64,000 nt of DNA from Favolaschia claudopus (Eukaryota > Basidiomycota > Agaricomycetes > Agaricales > Mycenaceae), in assembly GCA_037176885.1 (NCBI GenBank), contig JAWWNJ010000133.1, positions 558,001 to 622,000 of the forward strand, read 5' to 3'. The first letter of the stretch is position 1. Each line of letters opens with the position of its first letter. The notes under the pieces are model-generated. The model saw only the letters and a list, made by a program, of their open reading frames with translations. It was not told where the DNA came from and did not search any database. The position numbers and the translations under genes are program-made. This document shows positions 45,622 through 58,045 of this stretch, in pieces.

Positions 45622-47972
45622 ATCCTCGGGAAAATCAACCGCTACCTTGACAGTTTGGTAATTGTCAGCTCACCCACTTCCCCGAGCTTCCCCGCCCACC
45701 GCATACCGCCGTCGCTCGCGCGTGGCAGTGCCGTCCCGCCTTGCCAAAAATGGCCATTTTTATTGGGTGCTTGGCGGCCACATTTGAGAAGCTGGAAGGG
45801 TGTATTGATCATATGGTAAGTGCAATTTCGATAATTGAGGCTTATATCGGGCGGGGAAAGGGCTCCGCACTCACTTGAAGTCGACAGATTTTGGCTGGGA
45901 GGCTGCATCATTGCTTTTGTTTAGAATACATGCTTTTGCTCGGCGAACGGTGGTTTTTTTGATCGTGTGATCGAGGTTGCCGCAGATGCCGTGAAACGGA
46001 AGGTTCCGTTACATTTTGTCAATCAATCAACGCTCGGAATATTCCGTATTTCCCTCTTTTATTTCGAATTTCATCGCAGGTCGTACATTCATTCAATTGC
46101 ATGGCCACTCCCAACGACCCTACAACATTAACTACTACCTCAGCTGAGCCACATTGCTCTTGGCCTCGCAAAGGGCTGGTTTTCTTGTTGGGTACGTCCC
46201 ACTATTTATGAAAAGACAAGAAAGGCAAGATGAAACCACAATGGCTTAAATTGGCTCATCGTCGGAACCCATTCTGCACCCGGGGTTTCTTGATGGAACT
46301 TGTTTCTCGCTCAGAATCGTGAATTTTTCATGTTACTCATATCTCCGGGGTGTTACCTCACGTTCGGACATGTCGGAATGAGCTGGGATTGGTTGGAGCA
46401 CCCGGTCCGGTTCGGCGCTTATCCATATTCATCGGCGCTAATATAGTTTTTCGTTCGCTGCAAGTGTAAAACTCACCCGGTAGGTGTGAGAATATGGTTT
46501 TGAACTCTCCAGTATTGTAGATTTACCATTGAAGCACAGTTTTAGCATTGAGATATTCCAGGGATGAGATATTGCAAGTGAGATAAGTTGAACAATGTTT
46601 GAACTGCAATACCAGTGTACGACCTAGGCTACCTGACCGTCATTTCCGGACCATGAACTATCAATGACTGAATTCTTTGCATAATGCTGCTCATTGATGA
46701 TATTTCTCTTGTTTTATATAAGCTCTTTGTCTGATGACAGAGCACAAGTGCTCGGAGTGGCTCAACAGTACAAAGAAACCAAATTTTTAGATGTGAGTAG
46801 GTCGCTCTCAAAACTCGTATATTCTAATCTACAACCGCTTATTACACAAGAACTGTATATCTAAAGCACATAAAATCGAACATCAGCACAAACCAGACTT
46901 GACAAATTGACGGCAGTACTCTTCAATTCAACCAAAGGGAATGCCAAATCTTTGATCGCGCCTCGGAATCAAGTGTAAGCTCAGGTTTAGAGGTTAAAAA
47001 GCCTTGGGATTGACATTCCAGCTCGGATCGCGCTTGCCTGTCCGTATTTACTTCGTGCATCACAAATGAGTGGGGTGGGCTCAATCAATTGAATTGTTGC
47101 AAGATTCCGCGTCAAATGTGACCTAAAGGCAGTAATATATTGTATTCTACTACAGAAGTGTTGATCCTGTCAACCGTCGCTCAGTATTCAGCTTTTTCGC
47201 TTGCTTCAATGCGATTTCGCCAAATCAGGACATGAGCGTTGAGTATTGATGATCGCGGTGGTAGTGGATCTAAAGTCCAGCCACTCGGAGTCGTTTCCGA
47301 GCGGGCAGTGCATTACGAGAATGCCAGCTCATCGCACATTTCCTACCTTTTCCCCTCCTTCACTGCGCATTTCACCTCTCAAGGAACGTCTCGCTCCTCT
47401 GCAGCCAGAGCAGTGGTGACAAAGGAAACATGTTGCAATGGGATTCCGAGGCCCAGGTGAGTCTTTTCGACAATCGATTGGCTTTTTTGGGTTTGTTCCG
47501 GCGCGGGCGACACTGCTGGCAGCAAGGGGCCAAAGGCACCTCTTCCCGTGCTCGCGTTGAAGCCGCCTCCTTGACCCCACGAGGTCTGCCCCAAGCTGCC
47601 CTCTCGTCGCCTGCTGCATACGCGCTCTTTTCTTTCGCATTTCTCTTCTTCCCCCCTTTTTCGTATATTCTGTATTGTAGCCTATTTGTAGGTTCCCAAT
47701 CAATATTTTTGTCGATTCCTCAGCCGAACGAAGCCGTGAGCAGCGATGCCGAGGCACTGAGAAGCACTGCGGCATCCTCTTTGTCCGGAATGCCCGAAAT
47801 ATCCACGCTCATGTCGTTATGTGAGCCCGCCCTCCGAAGCTGCAAGTAAACAAACCATATCTCAAAGACACCGTCGCTGGCGATGAGCTCGCACGGTTTG
47901 TGACTGTCGATTGAAGGCGTGGTAAATGAGGATGGCACAGCGCGGGCAAGCTACGGATTTGGTGAGTGCTCT
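45622..47972. other. gene-poor region between two MITE copies
   Basis: No confident gene. A possible orphan first exon at 46100-46190 (MATPNDPTTLTTTSAEPHCS..) ends at a GTACGT donor but has no partner. A minus-strand frame at 47379-47594 (MGQTSWGQGGGFNASTGRGA) is unexplained. Confidence 0.35.
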
Positions 47973-48064
47973 AGCTGATGTATCACGACGCTGCTCTGGC
48001 GAGAGCATATGATACATCACCGCGGTCCTCTCCCGAGAGGAGGTGATGTATCACTGTGCCAGCT
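47973..48064. mobile_element. 92-base fold-back MITE, copy 2 (inverted)
   Basis: AGCTGATGTATCAC at one end and GTGATGTATCACTGTGCCAG at the other, with ATGATACATCACCGCGGTCC inside. It is the reverse complement of copy 1 with some changes. The pair could instead be the ends of one 2.5 kb element, but each copy is itself closed by AGCT, which favours two MITEs. Confidence 0.65.
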
Positions 48065-49444
48065 AGTACTGCGAGAATGGCTTTTTTGAAGGGAAGGCCT
48101 TTCGCTAGCGGCTTGTACGTGGAAGACCTATGCTTGGCATCAGTATTCGCACCAAACGACGAGATGAGTAAGTACCTTGCCCACGACTCTAGGTGAATGA
48201 GGTGATATGTCTGAACGCGTCATTTATACAAGTTGGCGAGTGAGTCGCGTAAAGTGTTGCTTGTGTTGCTCGCTGATTGTCAAGGACAGGACAGACTTCA
48301 TACGGCGAGGCTTTTCGCGACCGAGTCATTTCTTGTCAGAAGTTGAACCGACCTCGTTTCTGAATCATCGACGATTTAGTTTGACTCACCCGCAAAAATG
48401 CGATGTCGGCATAATTCGGTATCCTCTCCGGATTTACTCCTCGAATGCTCGAAATGCTATCATCCACTGTTTGAGAGCACCGATGCCCGTGAAGGCAGCC
48501 TGCGCCTGATCATTCCAATCTCAATAAAAGTGACAGTCTACTTATCTCTATCTTTCTCCATACTTGACCAGAGTTCCGGCACTTGTAATTCAAAGCAAAG
48601 CTTCAAAACAAAGCTTCAACCCACCGCGGTTCTGGTTCGCTCACTAGACTTTTACATCCCGAGAGAGCTCTTTGCACAGCACTAATAAACGTACGTACGT
48701 CGCAATTCAACAGCTTTCCTAGTATCCTTCTTTCATATTTGATTCAGCTCGCCAAAAACCAACCCAGCTATTCCATCAACCACAATACCGCCTCCCGCAT
48801 GTTTGCGTCGCCGCCTTGCCCAATCAATCCAAGGAAGCCAATCCGCTGCTATACTTAAAGTATGCTTCCACGGTGAGCGTCGGGTCGATTCGATGGTTCG
48901 TTTTGGCATATTCTTTATTGCTCGTGTGTGTTTGTGCTGCGTACCCAGCGGTCTGTCTTTACGTCAAATCATACTCATGAATGACTCTGACAGTGCTCAT
49001 TAGATGATCCAAATACGGTGGATGTTCACGGTAGGGTATTATTGGATGGCGAATGGCCGGCCCGTTGTTGATATGTCCACCAAAACTCACAACATTTAAC
49101 CTAGCATCAGTTCAATCTGCACCGCGTCTCCTTCATTGCCACAATTTCCCAAATCAATATCTCTAGCCCCTTGCGCAAAACAGACACGACTTCGAATATA
49201 TCCTCTTTTGTTCCCCGGCGCAAGTCGACTGTTTTCGATTGTTGAGTTCTGAATTTGTGTATCGGGTGGCACAAGAATTGCTAACTTTCAATGATTGAAT
49301 TTCTTGCAGCTCGGCTCTCGGGTCGAATATATAAGGTGTCAATTGCCGTGTTTGTATACGGTAGGGGTGAATTTTGTTGGGTTCAGTTTCTTAGTCGCTA
49401 CGCGAGCGGGTTGACAACCATGGAGAGTTTAAAATAACCTACTT
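48065..49444. other. intergenic, no gene seen
   Basis: No supported gene; only short frames without splice partners. Confidence 0.4.
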
Positions 49445-49561
49445 ACTAGAGCATTAGCAACTGGTGAAAAGTAGACCAATCAGCGGCCGTAAAAGTGTGG
49501 AGCAGCCAATCAGCGCTCTGGTGCAAAATACTTTTTTCACCGGTTGCTCATATGCTCTAGT
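49445..49561. mobile_element. 117-base MITE
   Basis: Terminal inverted repeats of about 30 bases. Left ACTAGAGCATTAGCAACTGG then TGAAAAGTA; right, in reverse, ACTAGAGCATATGAGCAACC then GGTGAAAAAAGTA. The centre has two copies of CCAATCAGCG. No coding capacity. Confidence 0.75.
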
Positions 49562-49946
49562 GGTACGTTTAGAATTCCCTCCAATTGAGACCTGTCGTCC
49601 TCCCCTTTAATTCCTCGAATTCAATCTTCAGCTGGGCATTGTGAGTAATTCCATACATAGAATCCCACCATTTGGACTGAAAATATGTAGGCCGAGGACT
49701 TTGTTTCACCCAAGAATTCAGGGCGGCGGCTTCCATCTCAAGGGGCGGGTAGGTTGCATTTCGAGATCTAATGATATGCATCAGGGTGGCGCGGAAATGA
49801 AGGCAGCTGTAGTGCAGCTGTCCAAAAGTACAAGGAGCACATGTATCCTGTCAACCGTGTTCCTGGCACGAGGTGTGGGTCCGAGTAAGAGCAACTTGGT
49901 CCAAGTTTCTCTTTACACACTCATCCTATCTTGGCCTCCCACCACA

Positions 49947-52900
49947 ATGAACATCATCGAAACCATTGCCGGTCTGCCCTTGAACGAGAATGAAAGGCAT
50001 GCAACTATTACTCACCTTCCACCTCTCAATGCTCACACAGCTAGCAGAGAATCCCCACCCGGACCTCCCGAATCCCATACTGATGCAGTAGTCCAGACTG
50101 TCTCAGATAATGAGAGGTGAGTGGTCTTTTTCATCCATTAGAGGCTTTGCGGTGAGCCGCCAGAAGCTGCCTAGCGGCTGTGATGGCATGCGGAGCGCAT
50201 TGGCTGCTTTCAAAGTGAAAGCCCAAGATTTCTTCACGGGAGTTGGTAGAGGCCAGGTATGTCACCACCATGCAAACTTTCTACAACTTGAACGTTGACT
50301 AGATAGCGAAATAACATGAATTTAAACTGCCAACCAGCCGCCAGTGACCTGCTGGCAGCCACCATATGATGTAGCCGCTCTACAGTGCATGCCGTCAGAG
50401 CCGTCAGGTGGCTTCTGGTGGCTCATCACAAACTCTCTATTCATTCATTGCTGGCTCAAATACCATATAGGTTGATTCAAGCTCTTGAAACAGGCTTCTC
50501 AAGTCTTCTCCGACAACAACAGGAGTAAATTGCTCTCCAATTCTTTTTAAATATGGATCATGATAATTCTTTAGAATATGCCAGGCAATTGCAGATCTGA
50601 AGCCAAAACCTCCAACACCTGAGAAGAAGACCGCTTTCTGGAATGGCTATATGGCTCTTGCAAATGAATATGATAAAGAATTCCTTCAAAAATATGGCAC
50701 TGATCTGGACACATCCCTGATATTTGTGCGTTGCTTTGATGTTTATCCTTTGCCATTCTGACACTATATACAGGCTGGTCTGTTCTCAGCTGTCGCCTCG
50801 GCCTTTATCATACAAATCCAGCCTGAATTTGAATCATCACCCCACCCGCTTACTGTGATTTCCCAAAGTCTCCTCTATACCAGTCTAGGATCGACACTCC
50901 TTGCAGCACTTCTTGCGGTTCTGGGAAAGCAATGGTTGATGTACTACTCTGCAGCAGGTGAACGGGGCACTGTTGAAGCTCGAGGTCTTGAACGTCAAAG
51001 AAAATTGAACGGCCTGGAAAAATGGAGATTTGAACTCATCATGCAAGCCTTCCCACTGTTGCTTCAGTTCGGATTATTTCTCTTTGCCTCTGCTCTGTCA
51101 GTCTATCTTTGGAGGATACATTGTGTTCTTGCTGGTATCGTCCTTGGAATAACAGCTGGAGGTACTACAACATACTTCACACTCCTTTCGTCTGGTATAT
51201 TCTTCAAAGATTCACCATTCCAGACACCTCTTGCGCCGTTCTTCAGAGCAATAGGTTCTTACGTGTTCACCAAATCCCTAAGAAGCCAAGGACGGGCACT
51301 TTATGAGAAGTGTACATTGCAATCCTTGTGGATGTGTACACAGATTAAAAGACTCTGTTCAAATTTGATTGACCAATCAAGAGATCTTTTACCCATGTTC
51401 ATTTTACAGCAAACTGCTGGATCCATTGCACTTGATTCAGATCAGCTGGCTCCTCTATTTGTTGACCCAGTCATGCCATCTCCCGAGGTTTCAGGAGTTT
51501 CCTGGGTTCTAAAGACCTCCACAGACCCTACACTGCTTGCTCAGGCTGCAGATATGTCGATTGATTTACAGTGGCCAGTGGATCTGGATTTGCAGCCATA
51601 CATCCAGGTCATGCAGGAAATGTTTCTGAGCTGCTTTGAATATACAAAATCGTCCAACATAGAGTTCCTTCATCTGAATAGGCTACGGGATGGTATGAGC
51701 TCTCATGCCACTCAATTCGGGCAGGGCTATATAATTATGCAATGTCTTCACAAAGCAGACAGTTCTTTTCCACCTGACATAGACATTTCTCATTATCTTT
51801 TCAATACTGTCTCATCCGAGCTGGCAACTGTTCTGAGCATCATAAGTGATTATAAGTCACCACGTTTGACAGAAATACCAAGTCAGCCATGGCTGATGAG
51901 AGCTTTACACTTCAAGTTGAAAGTCAAACCATGGCCCAGATTGAACCCCAGTACAATCACATACTTGAAACACCGAGCTGCAGAACTAGATTCAGGCAGT
52001 AGCCTGACATGTTCAACCTTCTCTGAATACCTCTTTGTTGTGTACTTCTGTTTGGTAGATGGGAATATTACTGCAAATGATATGAGAGTCAAAGATAAAA
52101 GGTACTGTCATCTATAAACGATACTAAGACCATACTGATTCAGATCCTCAAAGTGCATATGAGGTTTTATTGTATGAGAAAATATTGAAGACACTACCAT
52201 CCAAACTGGAGTCAGAGCAGACTGACATGCAGCTTAGAGCTGATATTCTCAAACTCACACTCCAACTCACAGGCAACTGTGAAGACCACAAAGAATGGGA
52301 TGTGCAATGGCGCAAAAGACAAACTGCTGCATACCAGTTTTGCCAAGCACTTCCGCAAACAGATGGTTGGATTGAAGTTATATCCACCCCTGGTTTATTA
52401 TCGTCTAAAATTGCATTATTGAAATCAGAATCTTTCATACCATTAGATGCAGACTGGATTTCTTTGAATGCGGATGCAGAGCACTGGATCTATAATGCCT
52501 TGAGATGCATTCCCAATCCTATCAATGAACAAGGTGAATCCGAAGAAAGGATTGTAGACACTGTTAACAATCTTTTGTGTGCTCTCTATCACAATGGAAT
52601 CCCACCATCCAAAGATAACCTAGAACTTATTGTCCAGCTCTTGTCTTTACAAGGGTCTCTCTCATTACCAGCAGCTTTCCTGTTGTTACAAGAGAATGTG
52701 CATGATTGGTATATGGACCTGGAGTTGGGGTCCAAACTTCGGGATTACTCAGTGTGGGCATCACTTTCTGCTATCATGGTGCACCATGAGAGGGAACCTT
52801 ATATCAAGAGCTATATTGATTTAGCATATTTGCTTTCAACTATCCCTGAATGGCAGCCTCATATTCAGAAGGAGCTGTGCAGTTGGATTCACATATATTC

Positions 52901-53399
52901 AAACTCATTCACAATAGAGGAATATCTGGAAAAATACAATGTTGTGTTCAAAACAATTTGGGCACCCAGCCGGAGTATCCCCACAAACCATCATTTTGAG
53001 GAGGCTGTTGGGCTTGTGCATGTTGCACTATCAGACTTCTGGACCGCTTTTGACCCAGCCACACCTTTTGATTCTAACAGTCTCTTGGCATGGCTGGAGT
53101 GTAGCAACTCACTAATTCTGCACTGGAACACAGAGGTCTGGTCAATTGTCCAGTGCACCCAGATGATGATGCAAGAATTGTTCATTCCACTACAGAGAAC
53201 ACTGTGTAGAACTGTCAAACAAATTCAGACTTTACCCGCTGAAGCGAGGACACCAATATTGGTAGCCTGTCAAGAAATTCTCACAATCTTGGCCAATACA
53301 ATGTCTCAAACAGAAACTGGATTTGACAACTCCAGGGACAATATTCACAATCAGATTCGAGAGATAATAAAAACTGCTGGGAATTTGGTTATAACTTAG
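49947..53399 (+). CDS. DUF6535 membrane protein, copy 3 (intact)
   Basis: Exons 49947-50116, 50471-50524, 50575-50725, 50774-52101 and 52154-53399 join into 982 residues with no stop. Exon 1 reads MNIIETIAGLPLNENERHAT and ends TDAVVQTVSDNER. The DUF6535 domain spans about residues 95-270: KKTAFWNGYMALANEYDKEF, AGLFSAVASAFIIQIQPEF, SLGSTLLAALLAVLGKQWL, FPLLLQFGLFLFASALSVYL, VLAGIVLGITAGGTTTYF. The C-terminal 700 residues are soluble-looking, with conserved blocks such as WVLKTSTDPTLLAQAADMSI and INEQGESEERIVDTVNNLLC. It has intact equivalents of every exon of copy 1. The last intron uses an AAG acceptor (52151-52153), because the upstream CAG would give a stop. Intron 1 is 354 bases instead of about 50 through insertion of a MITE. 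Function of the family is unknown. Confidence 0.85.
50147..50431. mobile_element. MITE inserted in intron 1 of DUF6535 copy 3
   Basis: Inverted ends of about 42 bases: left GTGAGCCGCCAGAAGC then GGCTGTGATGGCATGC (50152-50191), right, in reverse, ATGAGCCACCAGAAGC then GGCTCTGACGGCATGC (50388-50426). It accounts for the extra length of this intron relative to the 48-51 bases in the three other copies. Confidence 0.7.
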
Positions 53400-53625
53400 G
53401 AAGTAGAGTGTCTGGATTCCAATCAATTGTCTCTTGTTGTAGAATACATATCCATGGTGTCTCCCAGTCCCAAATACTTATTTTCATCATCTCTTGGATG
53501 GAGGGAAAGTACTTCATGCCAACCCACTCAGCATGCATCTAAGGTGGCAGAAATGACATGTTTTTGGGGCTTGTCAGCCTGTCAAACATCATGGATAAAT
53601 TCCTAATCTCTGGCTTTGGATACTA

Positions 53626-54029
53626 TCGTGCCCAACGGGTATGAATTCTTCCAATGGGTCTGAATTCTTGATGTTCCTGCTTCCCCTTCAACCCTTTGGC
53701 CTCCGGAATTTTTGGGATGAGCTCTTATACTTCTTTTGTATGGGTTTGCAGAGTTATATTGGGATACAGAGAGGGTGAGGTGTTGAGAGAAGGGTACCAG
53801 TTTATCAAGGTAAATTAATGTAGTGATGATTGAGATCAAAATACTCGCCAACTTAGTAATTACTTTTGGACCAATTCCCTCGCGTTGTAGCCCAAGTGCT
53901 TTGGGAATCTAGCAGTGAATTAGTGAAAGAATAAATTCCGAAAAAAGTAGGGGGCCAAACGATAGACAAGGGAGCAGGAAACATCGGAAATTCTGACCCA
54001 TTGGGAGAATTCATACCCGTTGGGCACAA
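53626..54029. mobile_element. 404-base inverted-repeat element, TA-flanked MITE
   Basis: Inverted ends of roughly 65-75 bases, for example GTGCCCAACGGGTATGAATT then CAATGGGTC on the left and the same in reverse on the right. Both ends abut TA, as for Tc1/mariner-type insertions. It separates the convergent copies 3 and 4 of the DUF6535 gene. Confidence 0.7.
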
Positions 54030-54097
54030 TAGAAGATTAATCTTTGTATTGCAATCTAACCTGACAATAAATCTACTGAGTACAGGTAATCTGCATC

Positions 54098-57000
54098 CTA
54101 AGTTTTGACTATAACTACTAACTGCCTAGTCTCCTCAATTTTGGTCCAAATCTGAGTCTGAGTATCAAACAAGTCCATAGTCTCGGTTTGAACCATTTTC
54201 GTAGCCAAGTCTCTGACAATTTCTTTGCAGGCTGCTAACATTGGTGTCGTGTTTTCAGATGGTAAAAGCTGGATCCGTTCTACAAACCCAAACAAAGTTC
54301 TCTGTAGTGGGATGAACAATTCTTGCATCATCTGGGTGGCATGCACAGTTTCCTGAACCTGCTGATCAAGAATTACTGAAGTGCTACACTGAAGCCATGC
54401 AAAGAGACTGTTAGGATTCAGGAGCATAGCAAGATCAAATGTGGCCCAGAACTCTGATAGTGTAATACACACTAGGCCAATAGCCTCTTCCAAACGATTG
54501 TGTCCGAAGGTGCTCTGGCTGGGTGCCCAGATTGCTTTGAACACAGCAATGTATTTCTCAAGATATTGTTGCTCTGAGTTTATAAATTGAAACATGATAA
54601 TCCAACAACATATTTCTTGTTGAATATGAGGCTGCCATTCAGGAAGTGGTGAGAGCAGATATGCTAAATCAATATATCTCTTGACACCTTCATAATGACA
54701 TACACGCGTCCAATGATGTATTATTGCAGCTGAAAGCAATCCCAACATAGAGTGACTCCGAAGCTTTGCTCCAAAATCAAGATCTGTATACCAATCATGT
54801 ACATTCTCCTGTAACATCAGCCAAACTGAATGTAAGGAGACATGACCTGGTCAAGATAAGAGCTTTATAAGAAGTTCCAAGTTATCTTTAGATGGTGGAA
54901 TTTTATTGTTGTAGAGAGCACACAAAAGGCTGTTATGAGCATTTATGATTTCTCCTTCACTTTCGCCCTGTTCGTTGATAGGACTGGGAATCGTTCCCAA
55001 AGCTCTGTAAATCCAGCTTTCTGCATCTGGGTGAGAAGAGGGTGAATACCACTGCATTTCAGATGACAATAACCCAGGTGTGCATATAACTTGTGTCCAA
55101 CCATCCGTTTGAGGAAGAGCTTGGCAAAACTCATATCCAAGTTTTTGTCTTTCAAGGTACTGTTTTTCCCATTCTCTGTGGTCTTTGCAGTTCCTTGCCA
55201 GTTGTAGTGTGAGCTTGAGAATATCAGCTATAAGCTGCATGTCAATCTGCTCTGACTCTAGTTTGGATAGCAGTGACTTCAATATTTTTTCATACAACAG
55301 AACCTCATATGCACTGAGAGGATTCGAACTCAGCACAATCCTGAGATGATGTACAGATGACAGTACCTTTTATCTACAACTCTTGTGTCATTTGTAGTGA
55401 TATTGGCATCTACCAAACAGAAATACAAAGAGGTACTCAGAAAAGCTTGAGCATGTCAACCTAGTGTTTGAATCTAGTTTGGCAACCAGGTATTTCAGGT
55501 ATGTGATTGTGTTCCGAAACTGAATTGATTTACACTGAAGGTGAAAAGTTCTCAATAGCCATGGCTGACTTGGTATCCCTGTCAAATGTGATGCATGTGA
55601 TGCCCCATACTCATGACTGAAGCTAAAGATAGTGTCCAGCTCTGTTGATATGTAATTCTCAGGAATCAAAACAAAGATGAATGAGAACAATTCAGCTGGA
55701 ACCAAATTTTGAGCTTCACGGAAACATTGCATTGTGATATAGGCTCGTCCAAATTGTGTGGCACGAGCATCCATTCCACTTCTGAGCCGATCCAGCACAT
55801 AACAATCATTTATCATATGATACTCGAAACAGCCCAAAAACATCTGTCTGAGCACATGAACCTTCAGTGTCAAGTCCATATTTACTGGCCACTGCACATC
55901 AACAGACATATCTGCAGCCTGTGCAAGTAGTGTAAGGTCTGTGGAATACTCCAGGACCCAGGAAACTCCTGAATTTTCAGGAGATGGTATAGGTTTTTTA
56001 AATAGTGGAGCTGGACCAGCTGATGGATCTGAATCAAGTGTGAAAGCAAATCTGGGTAAAAGATCTTCTGATTGGTGGAAGCTAGGTGAAAAGAGTTGCT
56101 TGATGTGCCTCAACTTGAATAACTCCAGAAATTGCAAAGTGCATTTGCGAGAATAGGAGCCTGCTTTTGTTTCCAAGTATCTTGGAACTATAGAGGAAAC
56201 CATAGTTCTCAGAAATGGCACAAGAGGTGTCTGGAAAGGTGAATCCTTGAAAAATATAGCAGTTGCAAGAAGTGCAAAGTATGCTATAGCACCTCCAGCG
56301 GTTATTCCTATGACAATGCCGGCAAGAACCTGATGTATCCTCCAAAGATACACTGATAGTGCAGCTGCAAAAAGGAATAATCCAAACTGTAGGCAGAGTG
56401 GGAAGGCTTGCATAATGAGCTCGAATCTCCATTTGATCAGGCCATCTAACTTTCTCTGGCGTTCAAGACCGCGCCTTTCAATGGTGCCTTGTTCGCCTGC
56501 TGCAGAATAGTACATCAACCATTGCTTGCCTAGAACTGCAAGTAATGCGGCAAGTAAAGTTGATCCCAAGCTGATATACAGAAGACTTTGAGCAATCACA
56601 GTGAGGGGATGGGGAGCTGATTCGAATTCAGGTTGAATTTGTATGATGAACGCTGAGGCAACAGCTGAGAAAAGACCAGCCTGTAGATAGTGTCAGAATG
56701 GCAAAAGATATATATCAAAGCAACCCACAAATATCAGAGATGTGTCCAGATCAGTGCCGTACTTTTGCAGGAATTCTTTGTCATATTCATTTGCAAGAGT
56801 CATATAGCCATTCCAAAAAGCTGTTTTCTTGTCAGTTGTAGCAGGTGGTTTTGGCTTGAGATCTGCAATTGCTTTGGACATTCTAAAGATTTGTTAAGCT
56901 CTGTATTCAATAAGGATTGGATATCAATTCACTCCTCTTGTTGTTGGAGTAGGCTTGAAAAGCCTGTTTGAAGAACTTGAATCAACCTGTAGGTAGTTGA

Positions 57001-57207
57001 GCCAGGAATGAAGGAATGGATGAAGAAGATCTCTTACCTCTCATTATCTGAGATGGTCTGGACTGCTGCATCAGTATGAGATTCAGGAGCTCTGGATGGG
57101 GATTCTCTGCTAGCTTTGTGAGCGTTGAGAGGTGGATGATGAGTAATAATTGCAGGCCTTTCATTCTTGTTCAAGGGCAGACTGGCAACATTTTCACTGG
57201 TGCTCAT
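54098..57207 (-). pseudogene. DUF6535 membrane protein, copy 4 (two lesions)
   Basis: Minus-strand exons 57038-57207, 56933-56986, 56729-56882, 55367-56681 and 54098-55313 line up with the intact copies. Exons 1-3 and most of exon 4 are open (MSTSENVASLPLNKNERPAI; membrane domain complete). Near the end of exon 4, about 55424, five bases are missing relative to copy 3, so the frame ends EYLFVFLFGRCQ..-stop instead of EYLFVVYFCLVDG. In exon 5 a TGA at 54851-54853 replaces the Leu of the LLSLQG block; the frame continues open after it. The conceptual product would therefore be cut after about 535 residues. A shortened protein with the membrane domain but without most of the C-terminal part is possible; pseudogene is more likely. 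Confidence 0.8.
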
Positions 57208-57780
57208 GGTGGGGAAGCAAAGAGGGGAGAGGGGTGTACAGTGGGAATATGGTTGAATGGCCTTGGACAGGTCTCATGTTTCCGGGTGGATTTCAAGTTC
57301 CCGATGTGGCATTGATCTGGAGATCAGACATCATGAGATCTCCTAATGATAAGTAAATGAGGGGGAAAAACCTGCCCGGGGGCCTCTGCAGGTTGAGGAA
57401 GAGGGAATTACCAATGCCGAACTCTCATTAGCCGAGAATTCGATACAAGGCAAAAACATGGAAATGAAGAACATGCCACCTTTCCACCCTCTTAGGGCTT
57501 AAACCCGTCCGTCGTCCGTCACGAAACGGCCATTAGGACGGACCCTTCCATCAGAAGGATCTCCAAGGCACGAGACAGACAGGTGTCGTCCGTCCGTCCC
57601 ATCCGTCTCGAAGGTTGACGGACCTCAAAATGGGGTCATTTCCGCCCAATACATGTGAAGATGCTCGAAATCAGATGAGTACATTCTTCGGGATCATAAG
57701 AGCCTGTTCGGATACCAGTAACCATTACAGTAACCAGTCGCTGTTTTCCTTATATGGTAGCCGTGGTAATCCATCGCCTC
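57208..57780. other. 5' flank of DUF6535 copy 4
   Basis: No gene seen. CCGTCC/GGACGG words cluster near 57505-57620. Confidence 0.35.
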
Positions 57781-58045
57781 GACCCGACTTCGGAGTTAGC
57801 GTTTTCCGGCTGAATTATCCACTTTTGGCCAATGATGCCCAGCAAACTTAGATTTGTACGTATGATCTCCACCATATGGGTGAAAAAAACCGGCAAAATT
57901 CTGACCTGTCAATTTTTTTTTCTCCATTTTGCGGAAAACTTAGGAAGCCAAAATTTGGACACAGGCCGCAGGATCCCGAATTCACAGAAATTCGGCATTT
58001 TCGGCCAACGGCTGCTGCCACAAACGCTAACTCCGAAGTCGGGTC
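57781..58045. mobile_element. 265-base inverted-repeat element
   Basis: A perfect 24-base inverted repeat starts GACCCGACTTCGGAGTTAGC at 57781 and ends at 58045 in reverse. Outer ends are not clear: GTTTTCC words lie further out on both sides. No coding capacity. Confidence 0.65.

Noticed and set aside
47239..47938. Overlapping frames on both strands
   Set aside because: No frame has consistent splice sites or recognised motifs.
45527..48064. Single 2.5 kb transposon with terminal inverted repeats
   Set aside because: Each end is itself a closed 92-95 base palindromic unit, so two separate MITEs is the simpler reading; the alternative is kept as a finding.
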